Shown: piece by piece, positions 1 through 7,142 of the stretch
How the letters are laid out: each line of letters opens with the position of its first letter
Position numbering within the stretch: the stretch's first letter is position 1
From: Helicobacteraceae bacterium
Lineage (GTDB): Bacteria > Campylobacterota > Campylobacteria > Campylobacterales > Sulfurimonadaceae
Direction of reading: 5' to 3'
DNA: 47,814 nt
Assembly (NCBI GenBank): GCA_015488775.1
Contig: WFNF01000095.1
Location: 1 to 47,814, forward strand
Made by a program: the position numbers and the translations under genes
Notes under the pieces: generated by a model
Database searches by the model: none
Told to the model about the DNA's origin: nothing
What the model saw: the letters and a program-made list of their open reading frames with translations, nothing else

Positions 1-47
1 CCCTTACAAGGTAGATGTCACAAGTTCGAGTCTTGTAATGCCCACCA
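1..47 (+). tRNA. tRNA-Val (TAC), 5' part cut by window edge
   Basis: The 47 bases match exactly the 3' portion of the complete tRNA-Val at 80-155: rest of the anticodon arm, variable loop, T arm with TTCGAGT, acceptor strand AATGCCC, discriminator A and encoded CCA. The 5' half lies outside the window. With the next gene it forms a tandem pair of identical isoacceptors 32 bases apart. Confidence 0.93.
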
Positions 48-79
48 TGAAAACTACAAAAAACCAAATTTTTATATTT

Positions 80-155
80 GGGCGTTTAGCTCAGTTGGTA
101 GAGCGCTACCCTTACAAGGTAGATGTCACAAGTTCGAGTCTTGTAATGCCCACCA
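80..155 (+). tRNA. tRNA-Val (TAC)
   Basis: Complete cloverleaf. Acceptor strand GGGCGTT pairs with AATGCCC (one G-U), the D arm is GCTC/GAGC, and the anticodon stem CTACC/GGTAG encloses loop CTTACAA with anticodon TAC. The T arm carries TTCGAGT and CCA is encoded. Second copy of a tandem pair. Confidence 0.97.
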
Positions 156-199
156 TTTAAACAGTTTACAATTTGTACTTAACAAATTATCTTAACGGT

Positions 200-276
200 G
201 CGGCGGTAGTTCAGTTGGTTAGAATACCTGCCTGTCACGCAGGGGGTCGCGAGTTCGAATCTCGTCCGCCGCGCCA
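200..276 (+). tRNA. tRNA-Asp (GTC)
   Basis: Complete cloverleaf: acceptor GCGGCGG/CCGCCGC, anticodon stem CCTGC/GCAGG around loop CTGTCAC with anticodon GTC, T arm with TTCGAAT, discriminator G and encoded CCA. It follows the two tRNA-Val genes, so the three are probably one transcript. Confidence 0.97.
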
Positions 277-423
277 CTTACAATAAAATCCAAAAAAACT
301 CATACAAGCATTACACATTTCTTATTAAAATTTATTTATGCTTTTTGTAACTGCCTATTTTTTAACCACTTTTATTGATTAATTTTTATACAGTAAAAAA
401 CAACTTTTATACTATTAATATAA

Positions 424-429
424 TATAAT
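424..429 (+). promoter_or_regulatory. candidate -10 box upstream of narK
   Basis: TATAAT in the 181-base AT-rich gap between tRNA-Asp and narK, about 28 bases before the ATG, which has SD AGGAG at 448-452. No convincing -35 is visible, as is usual for Campylobacterota sigma-70 promoters. I see no clear FNR-type palindrome. Confidence 0.4.
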
Positions 430-457
430 TCTACATACAAAACTTACAGGAGTATAT

Positions 458-1738
458 ATGGCAAACTTTAAAGCATTAAAAGGTGAAGGTCACTGGCCTA
501 CATTATTAGCAGCTTTTTTATATTTTGATTTTTCTTTTATGGTATGGACCATGCTTGGGCCCCTTTCAACAGAGATTGCTGAAGCATTAGCTACAACTGG
601 TTTTATAATGAGTGCATCACAAAAAGCTACTTTACTCTCTTTACCTATACTTTCAGGGGCTCTACTACGCGTATTGTTAGGATTTGGAGTTGATAAATTT
701 GGTCCAAAAAAGACAGCTTTAATCTCACAAGGTATAGTAATATCTGCTCTGTTTTTTACATATTTACAAGCAGATGCTATTACATATAATCAACTTTTAG
801 TTGTAGCACTTGGTCTTGGTTTTGCAGGTGCTTCTTTTGCGGTTGCTCTTCCTCAAGCTGGTCAATGGTATCCACCTAAGCTTCAAGGTATAGTTTTAGG
901 TATTGCTGGCGCTGGTAATATAGGTGTTGTACTAGATTTTCTTTTTGCTCCAAAAATTGCAGAACACTGGGGATGGTCAGCAGTATTCTTAGTTGGTGCA
1001 GTTTTATCATCTATAATATTTGTTACTTACATGTTTATGGCAAAAGACGCTCCATCATCTGTTTATAAATCAAACCCTAAAAAGTTAAAAGATTATGGAA
1101 AACTTTTAAAAGATAAAGATACTTGGTGGTTTAACCTTTTCTATGCAATCTCTTTTGGTGGATTTGTTGGTTTTGCTGGATATATGAAAGTTTATCTTAT
1201 GAATACATACTTTGATGATATGCAATCGATTGGATTAGCATGGTTAGCAGAGGAAAATGTTAAGGTAATGGCTGGTTATTTTGGTGCATTATGTATCTTT
1301 GCAGGAGCAGTACTTAGACCAATTGGTGGTGGAATTGCAGATAAGATGGGTGGTATAAAATCACTATATATTTTCTATGGTACAGTTGCAGTTATGGCTA
1401 TTATTACAGCAAGTATAAAACTTCCATTTGCACTAGCAATTTTAGTTCTTTTCATAATTATGGCTAGCTTGGGTATGGCTAATGGAGCAGTATTTCAACT
1501 AGTTCCACAAAGATTTGGTAAAGATATTGGAATTATGACTGGTATTATTGGTGCTGCTGGTGGTTTAGGTGGTACAGCTCTTATAAAAACTCTTGGCTGG
1601 AGTAAGGGTGCATTTGATGGTTACTCAGTAGGTTTCTTAATATTTGCAGCTGTTGTTCTTGTAGCTATAACAGGTATCTCTTTTGTAAAAACTAGATGGA
1701 GAACAACATGGGGTGCACAAGCTGGTGGTATAATTTAG
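458..1738 (+). CDS. narK: NarK/NasA-type MFS nitrate/nitrite transporter
   Basis: A 426-residue inner-membrane protein with about 12 hydrophobic segments. It carries both glycine-rich nitrate signature regions of the NNP family: GAGNIG near residue 150 in the fifth helix region and GIIGAAGGLGG near residue 360. It also has the MFS loop GFGVDKFGPKKT after helix 2. Family members import nitrate or exchange it for nitrite. Length is normal for a single-domain NarK. SD AGGAG lies 5 bases before the ATG. The next gene starts directly after the stop, so the two are surely co-transcribed. No nitrate reductase gene is in the window, so respiratory versus assimilatory use cannot be decided here. Confidence 0.9.
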   Translation: MANFKALKGEGHWPTLLAAFLYFDFSFMVWTMLGPLSTEIAEALATTGFIMSASQKATLLSLPILSGALLRVLLGFGVDKFGPKKTALISQGIVISALFFTYLQADAITYNQLLVVALGLGFAGASFAVALPQAGQWYPPKLQGIVLGIAGAGNIGVVLDFLFAPKIAEHWGWSAVFLVGAVLSSIIFVTYMFMAKDAPSSVYKSNPKKLKDYGKLLKDKDTWWFNLFYAISFGGFVGFAGYMKVYLMNTYFDDMQSIGLAWLAEENVKVMAGYFGALCIFAGAVLRPIGGGIADKMGGIKSLYIFYGTVAVMAIITASIKLPFALAILVLFIIMASLGMANGAVFQLVPQRFGKDIGIMTGIIGAAGGLGGTALIKTLGWSKGAFDGYSVGFLIFAAVVLVAITGISFVKTRWRTTWGAQAGGII

Positions 1739-3379
1739 ATGTTAGATGTACAAGTATCAAGCTTTATACGCTCAAAAGAAGAGGGAACAAAAGGGGATGA
1801 TGCTTGTGGTCATTTAATCACCGAAGATGATATACTTATAGGTATATTGTGTGATGGTGTTGGCTCTGCTCTCAAGGGTGGGCAAGCCGCACGAGAAAGT
1901 GTAAACTTCTTTTTAACACAATTTAAAAATAGACCAAAATCTTGGGATATTCCTAAGTCACTTACCATTCTTACAGAACATCTAAACAGAAACCTTTTTA
2001 AAGAGTCAATGACTCAATATGACTCCATAGAGTTTCTAACTACATTAAATCTATTTATACTAGATCAGAACAAGCTTTATACTCTAAATCTTGGAGATTC
2101 AAAAACATATCTGATTAGAAAAGATAAAGATATAATTCAACTAAGTACTGATCACAATATGGATGATGATGCCAATTCTCATGTTTTAACCAAGGCGTGT
2201 GGACTTAGTGAAAATATTGAATTTGAGATACAAACATGGGATGTTGATAAATCTGATATTATAATTATGTGTTCTGATGGATTAAGCAATATAATGAGTA
2301 TTGATGAGATTCAAGAGATAGTAAACAAGGGTCTTGGTGCAAAACTTATTGTGAACAGTGCCTCAAGTGAGCTTAAAGATAATGAAAGAGATGATATATC
2401 TCTACAGATATTTAAAATAAATACTCTATCAGAGCAAAGTCCACATAAAGATGCTGATCTAAAGATACCACTAAACCTAAAAGAGTTTCAAATCATAGAC
2501 GGGATGACTCTAATTGAACCTTTAATGAAGCATAGACGCATATGGAAAGTAAAAAAAGACAATACATTTCTTGTAATGAAATTTCCAATGAGTGATGATG
2601 AACAAGCTATAGATGAGTTTGTAAAAGAAGCATGGTATGCAAAACAGATTCACCATAGATCTTTTGGTAATGCTTGGATACCTGCAAAAAGAACTGCAAG
2701 ATATTATTTGATGGAACTTGTTGAGGGAACAAATTTAATGCAGTACCTAAAAAATTCAACTTTATCTATTGATAATACTGTAGAACTTGGAAAATTTTTA
2801 CATAAAGCTCAAGCTCATCTACTAAATTTAGGTTTAGTCCATGGTGATATAAAACCAGAAAATATAATAGTATATAAAAATGATGAAAAAGCTGGAGTAG
2901 TTTTTAAAATGGTTGACTTTGGTTCAATTGTAGAAATTTTTAGTGAAAAATCTAAAGCTGGTACGCCATCGTTTCTTGCACCAGAAAGATTTATGGACTC
3001 AAATATAAACGAAGCAACAGAGATTTTTTCTATGGGGGTAACAATGTATTGGGCTTTAACTAAAAAGTACCCTTATGGCGAAATAGAGCCTTTCCAAAAT
3101 CCAAAGTTTAAAGAGGCAAAAAGACCATCTACATACAACAAAAACATACCAGCTTGGCTTGATTCGATTATACTTAGAGCCATAGCAATAGATACAGAAA
3201 AAAGACATTCTCACTACTCAGAACTATTTTATGAGTTAAAAGATCCACAAAACGTAAAACCTTATTTTTCAAAAGACACCTCATTTATAGAGAAAGAACC
3301 TCTCCTGTTTTACAAAACTGGTTTTTTTGTTTTATTGCTAGTACTATTTATGGTTCTTTTATCTGGTTATACAAATTAA
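1739..3379 (+). CDS. bifunctional PP2C phosphatase / Ser-Thr protein kinase, membrane-anchored
   Basis: A 546-residue fusion. Residues 1-230 are a PP2C-type phosphatase with metal-binding motifs CDGVGS (38-43), LNLGDS (116-121), CSDG (178-181) and DD (218-219). Residues about 250-510 are a Hanks-type kinase: Lys281 in VMK, probable Glu297, catalytic HGDIKPEN (369-375), DFG (393-395) and APE (414-416). The GxGxxG nucleotide loop is not recognisable. One C-terminal transmembrane helix (about 525-543) would anchor it with catalytic domains in the cytoplasm. The ATG follows the narK stop with no gap, implying coupled translation. From memory, similar fusions lie beside NasA-type transporters in other proteobacteria (for example near nasA in Pseudomonas aeruginosa). 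Control of the transporter by reversible phosphorylation is inference. Confidence 0.88.
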   Translation: MLDVQVSSFIRSKEEGTKGDDACGHLITEDDILIGILCDGVGSALKGGQAARESVNFFLTQFKNRPKSWDIPKSLTILTEHLNRNLFKESMTQYDSIEFLTTLNLFILDQNKLYTLNLGDSKTYLIRKDKDIIQLSTDHNMDDDANSHVLTKACGLSENIEFEIQTWDVDKSDIIIMCSDGLSNIMSIDEIQEIVNKGLGAKLIVNSASSELKDNERDDISLQIFKINTLSEQSPHKDADLKIPLNLKEFQIIDGMTLIEPLMKHRRIWKVKKDNTFLVMKFPMSDDEQAIDEFVKEAWYAKQIHHRSFGNAWIPAKRTARYYLMELVEGTNLMQYLKNSTLSIDNTVELGKFLHKAQAHLLNLGLVHGDIKPENIIVYKNDEKAGVVFKMVDFGSIVEIFSEKSKAGTPSFLAPERFMDSNINEATEIFSMGVTMYWALTKKYPYGEIEPFQNPKFKEAKRPSTYNKNIPAWLDSIILRAIAIDTEKRHSHYSELFYELKDPQNVKPYFSKDTSFIEKEPLLFYKTGFFVLLLVLFMVLLSGYTN

Positions 3380-3492
3380 GTATAGAAGAGCAAGTAAAAT
3401 ACACAAGTTAAAATTTATACTTTGAAAATAATATGTTTTACGCCCAACAAGCTACATATTATAATTAAAGTATAAACTTTAAATTCTATATT

Positions 3493-3510
3493 TTCACGCA
3501 TAAGCGTGAA
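3493..3510. terminator. hairpin between convergent genes
   Basis: Perfect inverted repeat TTCACGC, loop ATAA, GCGTGAA, next to the stop codon of the minus-strand regulator and 113 bases past the plus-strand kinase gene. There is no clean T-run on either side, so termination is likely but unproved. A looser inverted repeat (TTTATACTTT / AAAGTATAAA) lies just upstream in the same gap. Confidence 0.45.
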
Positions 3511-3511
3511 A

Positions 3512-4261
3512 TTAGTCTTCTATATAGTAACCTACTCCACTAGCATTTTGAATTATGTCAGTTGGAAGTTTATTTCTAAGTCTCCACACAAGTGTTCTAA
3601 CGGAGTTCTCTGTAGCACCGTCCTCTTCCCAAACATAGTTAATTGACTGATCAAAACTTACTACAAGTCCAAGTTGTGCAACAAGAAGTCTTATGAAAGC
3701 ATTCTCTTTTTTAGTAAGTTTAATTTTTTTATTATGATAAAAAGTTTCACATACACTAATATCTAAATGATAACCATCACCAAAAGGTACTATCGGTTTA
3801 TCAGATATTTTTTTATTATAAAGAAGTTTTTCTAGATTTAACTTATCAACTTTTAAGTCATCTAAATTCTCATTTCTTTTTTTCTCTTCTGAAAATCTAT
3901 AAAGAGCCATCTGTATTGTTGTATGCAAAGATGCGGGATCAAATGGTTTTACTATATAGCCATATGGTTCAGTTTTTTTAGCTTCAGCGATTATATCATT
4001 ATCACTATGTGAAGTTAAAAATATAAATGGCAGTTCATGTTTTTCAGATATATACTGAGCTAGTTTTATACCATCTTGTCTATCTTGTAAAGAGATATCA
4101 ACTATGATAATATTTGGCTCGTAAATTTTTATTTTATTTCTTGCTTGTATGGTTGTATCAGCTATAGAGATGATTTCATAACCTTGTTTTTCCAAAGACA
4201 TTTTTAGATTCATTGCGGTTACTTCATCATCCTCAACAATCAAAACTTTTGTATTTTCCAT
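3512..4261 (-). CDS. response regulator, REC + winged-helix DNA-binding domain
   Basis: Receiver domain with the acidic pair in VEDDE, phospho-acceptor Asp in IIIVDISL, Thr/Ser in LTSH and Lys in IVKPFD, all intact. After a charged linker a C-terminal OmpR-type winged helix follows (LTKKENAFIRLLV to VRTLVWRLRNKL and SGVGYYI). The frame opens at ATG 4273, but I place the start at the fifth codon, 4261: GGAG at 4268-4271 lies 6 bases before it, and the upstream ATG has no SD. That gives 249 residues. No histidine kinase is adjacent, so it is an orphan regulator. A TATAAT at 4302-4307 on this strand could be its promoter. Confidence 0.85.
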   Translation of the reverse strand: MENTKVLIVEDDEVTAMNLKMSLEKQGYEIISIADTTIQARNKIKIYEPNIIIVDISLQDRQDGIKLAQYISEKHELPFIFLTSHSDNDIIAEAKKTEPYGYIVKPFDPASLHTTIQMALYRFSEEKKRNENLDDLKVDKLNLEKLLYNKKISDKPIVPFGDGYHLDISVCETFYHNKKIKLTKKENAFIRLLVAQLGLVVSFDQSINYVWEEDGATENSVRTLVWRLRNKLPTDIIQNASGVGYYIED

Positions 4262-4326
4262 CTCACACTCCATTATATAGTTTTATATATCTATTATCAC
4301 AATTATAAAATATATATATCAAAAAG

Positions 4327-4353
4327 ATATCACATTAATTACAAATGTGATAT
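4327..4353 (-). terminator. rho-independent terminator of the M6 protease operon
   Basis: On the minus strand a perfect 10-base inverted repeat (ATATCACATT / AATGTGATAT, 7-base loop) is followed by CTTTTT. It lies downstream of the propeptide-like gene and before the response regulator, so it should end the protease transcript. Confidence 0.65.
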
Positions 4354-4437
4354 TTTATAAATTAATATCTAAAATTTATAATAACAGAAAAAATTATCAC
4401 GTTTTATAAAAGTAGAATAATTTTCTTATTTTAACAG

Positions 4438-4818
4438 TTAGTGTGTAGGAATGTTACGTCTTTTATATGAATCTCTTCTTTTACTTTGCCATAAAGCACT
4501 TAGTTCATCTTTTGAAACTTTTTTAATATTTACAGCTCTTGGAGCTAAACTTCTTAAGCTAGAGGGTTTCATGTATTTAGTTCCTGATGCTTTTAACTTC
4601 TTGTTTTCAATAGTAGCATACTCAAAATTATTGCTACTTTTATTGAAAACCAAGATATCTCCATTTTCACTCTCAACCCAGTTAAGATGTTCATCACCAC
4701 CAAGGTGAGCTCTAAATGTTGTACCATCCGCTTGCTTAAACTCTCTTACACCACTAAATGCTGGTGCGCCAAAAACACTTATACTAAGTGTTAAAATCAT
4801 TAATATTTTTAAAAACAT
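4438..4818 (-). CDS. secreted protein resembling the M6 metalloprotease propeptide
   Basis: 126 residues with an N-terminal signal peptide (hydrophobic 2-16, probable cleavage near Ala18-Pro19). The mature part reads like the N-terminal prosegment of M6 proteases: a DGTTFRAHLGGDE stretch, then HLNWVESENGD and FEYATIENKKL, which correspond to the usual 'Q-DGT, GDE, W-E-DG, YA' pattern. No protease domain follows; instead there is a short basic tail (KRRDSYKRRN). It begins 8 bases after the protease stop with SD AAGGA overlapping that stop, so the two are translated from one message. I infer a stand-alone chaperone or inhibitor for the neighbouring protease. The family assignment is by eye and may be wrong; a signal peptide is clear. 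Confidence 0.65.
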   Translation of the reverse strand: MFLKILMILTLSISVFGAPAFSGVREFKQADGTTFRAHLGGDEHLNWVESENGDILVFNKSSNNFEYATIENKKLKASGTKYMKPSSLRSLAPRAVNIKKVSKDELSALWQSKRRDSYKRRNIPTH

Positions 4819-4826
4819 ATTTTTCC

Positions 4827-6191
4827 TTAATTAGATATAACTAGACTCATTCTATCAGAACTAGCGGAGACATCTCTTAACTTAAAATTACTAAGATTTC
4901 CTAAACTATCGTTATAGTCTTTTATCTCATCAACATTATTTTTATAATAAAGGTTTTGTTGATCACCTTTAAGACTCGAACCATCCTTCGAATTATCTAT
5001 AGCATTAGACAATAAAGTTTTTGCTTCTACTAAATCAACACCTTTATTGTCTTTATCATCTTGAATATTATTTGACTTTAAACTATTACTTAAAACAGTT
5101 TTATTTATGTGCCATAAAGCTATACCCCCATCAAAGTTTTTATTAATAATATTTAAACCTCTATCATAACCACTTGCTTGTCTATTTTCCATAAGCAAAT
5201 ATTCACATCTGTTTAATGGTATTTTTAAAATATTATAATCAATTGAGGTAGATGAGTTTAAATAGTAAAAACTATCAACTACATTTTCAACTATCTCTGG
5301 TTCAATCCAACCAACTTTATATTTTGACCAAGCCATCATATGAACAGGTGTTTGACCTGGCTGTTCACTTAAAGTTTTTTGAGCCCAAGAACCATTACCC
5401 ATTAAACCGAAGTATCCTATACCACCATGTGATGCATAACCTATTTTATAAAGATCAGGAAGTTCAAAAGCCGCGTGACCTAACTCATGTGCAATAATTC
5501 CAATAGTAGCATCATGATCACCATGTCTTTCACCAAATATAGCGTAAGTTCCATCCCCATCACAGGACATCATCTTTATACCATTTAAGCTAAAACTTTG
5601 ATCAATACACTTTTGATGAGCCCATACTCCATTTTTACTATTACTCCCACTATATGCATCTTCATTTCCAGCAACAATAAAAAGAAATATAAGTTCATCC
5701 TTACTAAGTGAACCATCACCATCTACATCAAAAGAGGCAAAATCTATATTATTTTGAATCTGTTTTATAGCATCTTTCAAATCACTTTGTATACTTAAAG
5801 AAGCTCCAGAATCTGGATGATTTTTATTTAATCTAATCTTTTTAACACCTATATTTTTAAAACTAAATTTTGAGTTTGATATCTCATTGTAGTAGTTGTT
5901 AACACTAACACTATTTTTAGCAAAAATTTTATCTTCCCAAACTGATTTAGCTGATACAAAAGTTTGATTATTGTATTCAAGTAAGATTACTAAAGTTGGT
6001 CTATCTTCAATTTTTGTAAAATCTCTATAAACTTCTTCATCACATTCACCTGGTTCAACTATAGGTGTAGGGCTACTATTTTTAGAGCCTTTTTCACCTG
6101 CACCACTATTTACTTCTATCTCAGATATTGGTTTAGAGTCACAAGATATAAAAAAAATACCTATAATTATCATTAATATAGTTTTATTCAT
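4827..6191 (-). CDS. M6 family metalloprotease, lipoprotein
   Basis: 454 residues. The N terminus is a lipoprotein signal with lipobox FISC (Cys17), followed by a polar linker to about residue 60. The M6 peptidase domain starts at RPTLVILLEYNNQ, with the family's VNNYYNEISNSKF. The zinc site is HELGHAAFELPD (His235, Glu236, His239, Asp246), followed by the GLMGNGSW turn region. An EF-hand-like calcium loop, DVDGDGSLSKDE (155-166), is inserted before the active site. M6 enzymes (immune inhibitor A type) are secreted zinc endopeptidases. Unlike typical members, this one has no propeptide between signal and catalytic domain; the propeptide-like sequence is the next gene downstream. Lipidation predicts a membrane-attached, extracytoplasmic enzyme. 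Confidence 0.85.
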   Translation of the reverse strand: MNKTILMIIIGIFFISCDSKPISEIEVNSGAGEKGSKNSSPTPIVEPGECDEEVYRDFTKIEDRPTLVILLEYNNQTFVSAKSVWEDKIFAKNSVSVNNYYNEISNSKFSFKNIGVKKIRLNKNHPDSGASLSIQSDLKDAIKQIQNNIDFASFDVDGDGSLSKDELIFLFIVAGNEDAYSGSNSKNGVWAHQKCIDQSFSLNGIKMMSCDGDGTYAIFGERHGDHDATIGIIAHELGHAAFELPDLYKIGYASHGGIGYFGLMGNGSWAQKTLSEQPGQTPVHMMAWSKYKVGWIEPEIVENVVDSFYYLNSSTSIDYNILKIPLNRCEYLLMENRQASGYDRGLNIINKNFDGGIALWHINKTVLSNSLKSNNIQDDKDNKGVDLVEAKTLLSNAIDNSKDGSSLKGDQQNLYYKNNVDEIKDYNDSLGNLSNFKLRDVSASSDRMSLVISN

Positions 6192-6237
6192 ACTTTATTA
6201 TATAGAGATTTAGTAAACAATGGTATTATTACGCAAT

Positions 6238-6243
6238 TATAAT
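6238..6243 (+). promoter_or_regulatory. candidate -10 box for glyQ
   Basis: TATAAT ending 16 bases before the glyQ ATG, in the short divergent gap with the protease gene. It implies a 5' leader of roughly 10 bases that still contains the SD. Confidence 0.4.
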
Positions 6244-6259
6244 TTTGAAGGTAAAGAAA

Positions 6260-7141
6260 ATGCTAACTTTTAGTGATATGTTATTGAAACTACAAGAATT
6301 TTGGAAAGATCAAGGGTGTAATATAGTTCAGCCATATGATATCCCAGCTGGTGCAGGTACATTTCATCCTGCTACATTTTTAAGATCTTTAGATTCAACT
6401 CCATGGAGTGTTGCTTATGTTGCACCAAGTAGAAGACCAACAGATGGTCGTTATGGTGAGAATCCTAACCGTTTAGGCTCATACTATCAGTTTCAAGCTT
6501 TGATCAAACCTAGCCCCGATAATATTCAAGAGTTATACTTAAAATCTTTAGAATACTTAGGTTTAGATATAAGTGAACATGATATAAGATTTGTAGAAGA
6601 TAACTGGGAATCACCAACTCTAGGTGCTTGGGGACTTGGTTGGGAAGTTTGGTTAAATGGTATGGAGGTAACTCAGTTTACTTACTTTCAACAAGTTGGT
6701 GGAATTGCATGTGACCCAGTAGCAGTTGAGATAACTTATGGAACTGAAAGACTTGCCATGTACCTTCAAGGTGTTGATACTGTTTTTGACATCTTATGGG
6801 GTGAAAATGAGCATGGAAAAACATACTATAGAGATATACATAAAGAGGGTGAAATAGAGTTTTCAAAGTATAACTTTGAAGTTGCAGATACAGCTATGCT
6901 TTTTAGTGAGTTTGATGCGAAAAGTAAAGAGTGTATGAGAGCTATAGAAGCAGGCTTACCTCTTCCTGCATATGATCTTTGTATGCAAGCTTCAAACACT
7001 TTTAACATTTTAGATGCTAGAAAAGCTATATCTCAAACTCAAAGAGCATCTTATATCTTAAAAATAAGAGAACTTTCAAAATCTTGTGCTGAACTTTATA
7101 AAGCACAAGAGGAAGACCGTGTAAAAAGAGTAAAAGCTTAA
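6260..7141 (+). CDS. glyQ: glycine-tRNA ligase alpha subunit
   Basis: Class II tRNA synthetase alpha chain of the bacterial alpha2beta2 enzyme, which charges tRNA-Gly. The N terminus [15 protein letters not shown], then [33 protein letters not shown] and the [10 protein letters not shown] stretch are family hallmarks. The open frame reaches a TTG at 6245, but the family normally begins at MLTF and AAGG (6248-6251) lies 8 bases before ATG 6260; that start gives 293 residues, the usual size. The beta subunit glyS is not in the window. The helicase gene starts one base after the stop. Confidence 0.97.
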   Translation: MLTFSDMLLKLQEFWKDQGCNIVQPYDIPAGAGTFHPATFLRSLDSTPWSVAYVAPSRRPTDGRYGENPNRLGSYYQFQALIKPSPDNIQELYLKSLEYLGLDISEHDIRFVEDNWESPTLGAWGLGWEVWLNGMEVTQFTYFQQVGGIACDPVAVEITYGTERLAMYLQGVDTVFDILWGENEHGKTYYRDIHKEGEIEFSKYNFEVADTAMLFSEFDAKSKECMRAIEAGLPLPAYDLCMQASNTFNILDARKAISQTQRASYILKIRELSKSCAELYKAQEEDRVKRVKA

Positions 7142-7142
7142 A

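Noticed and set aside
1-276. tRNA cluster as an integration (att) site for a genomic island
   Set aside because: Neighbouring genes are normal in composition, there is no integrase beside it, and the 47-base repeat is simply a duplicated tRNA-Val.
4451-4708. Plus-strand open frame opposite the propeptide-like gene
   Set aside because: The minus-strand frame has a signal peptide, an SD and family-like motifs; the plus-strand one is Leu/Ser-rich antisense noise.
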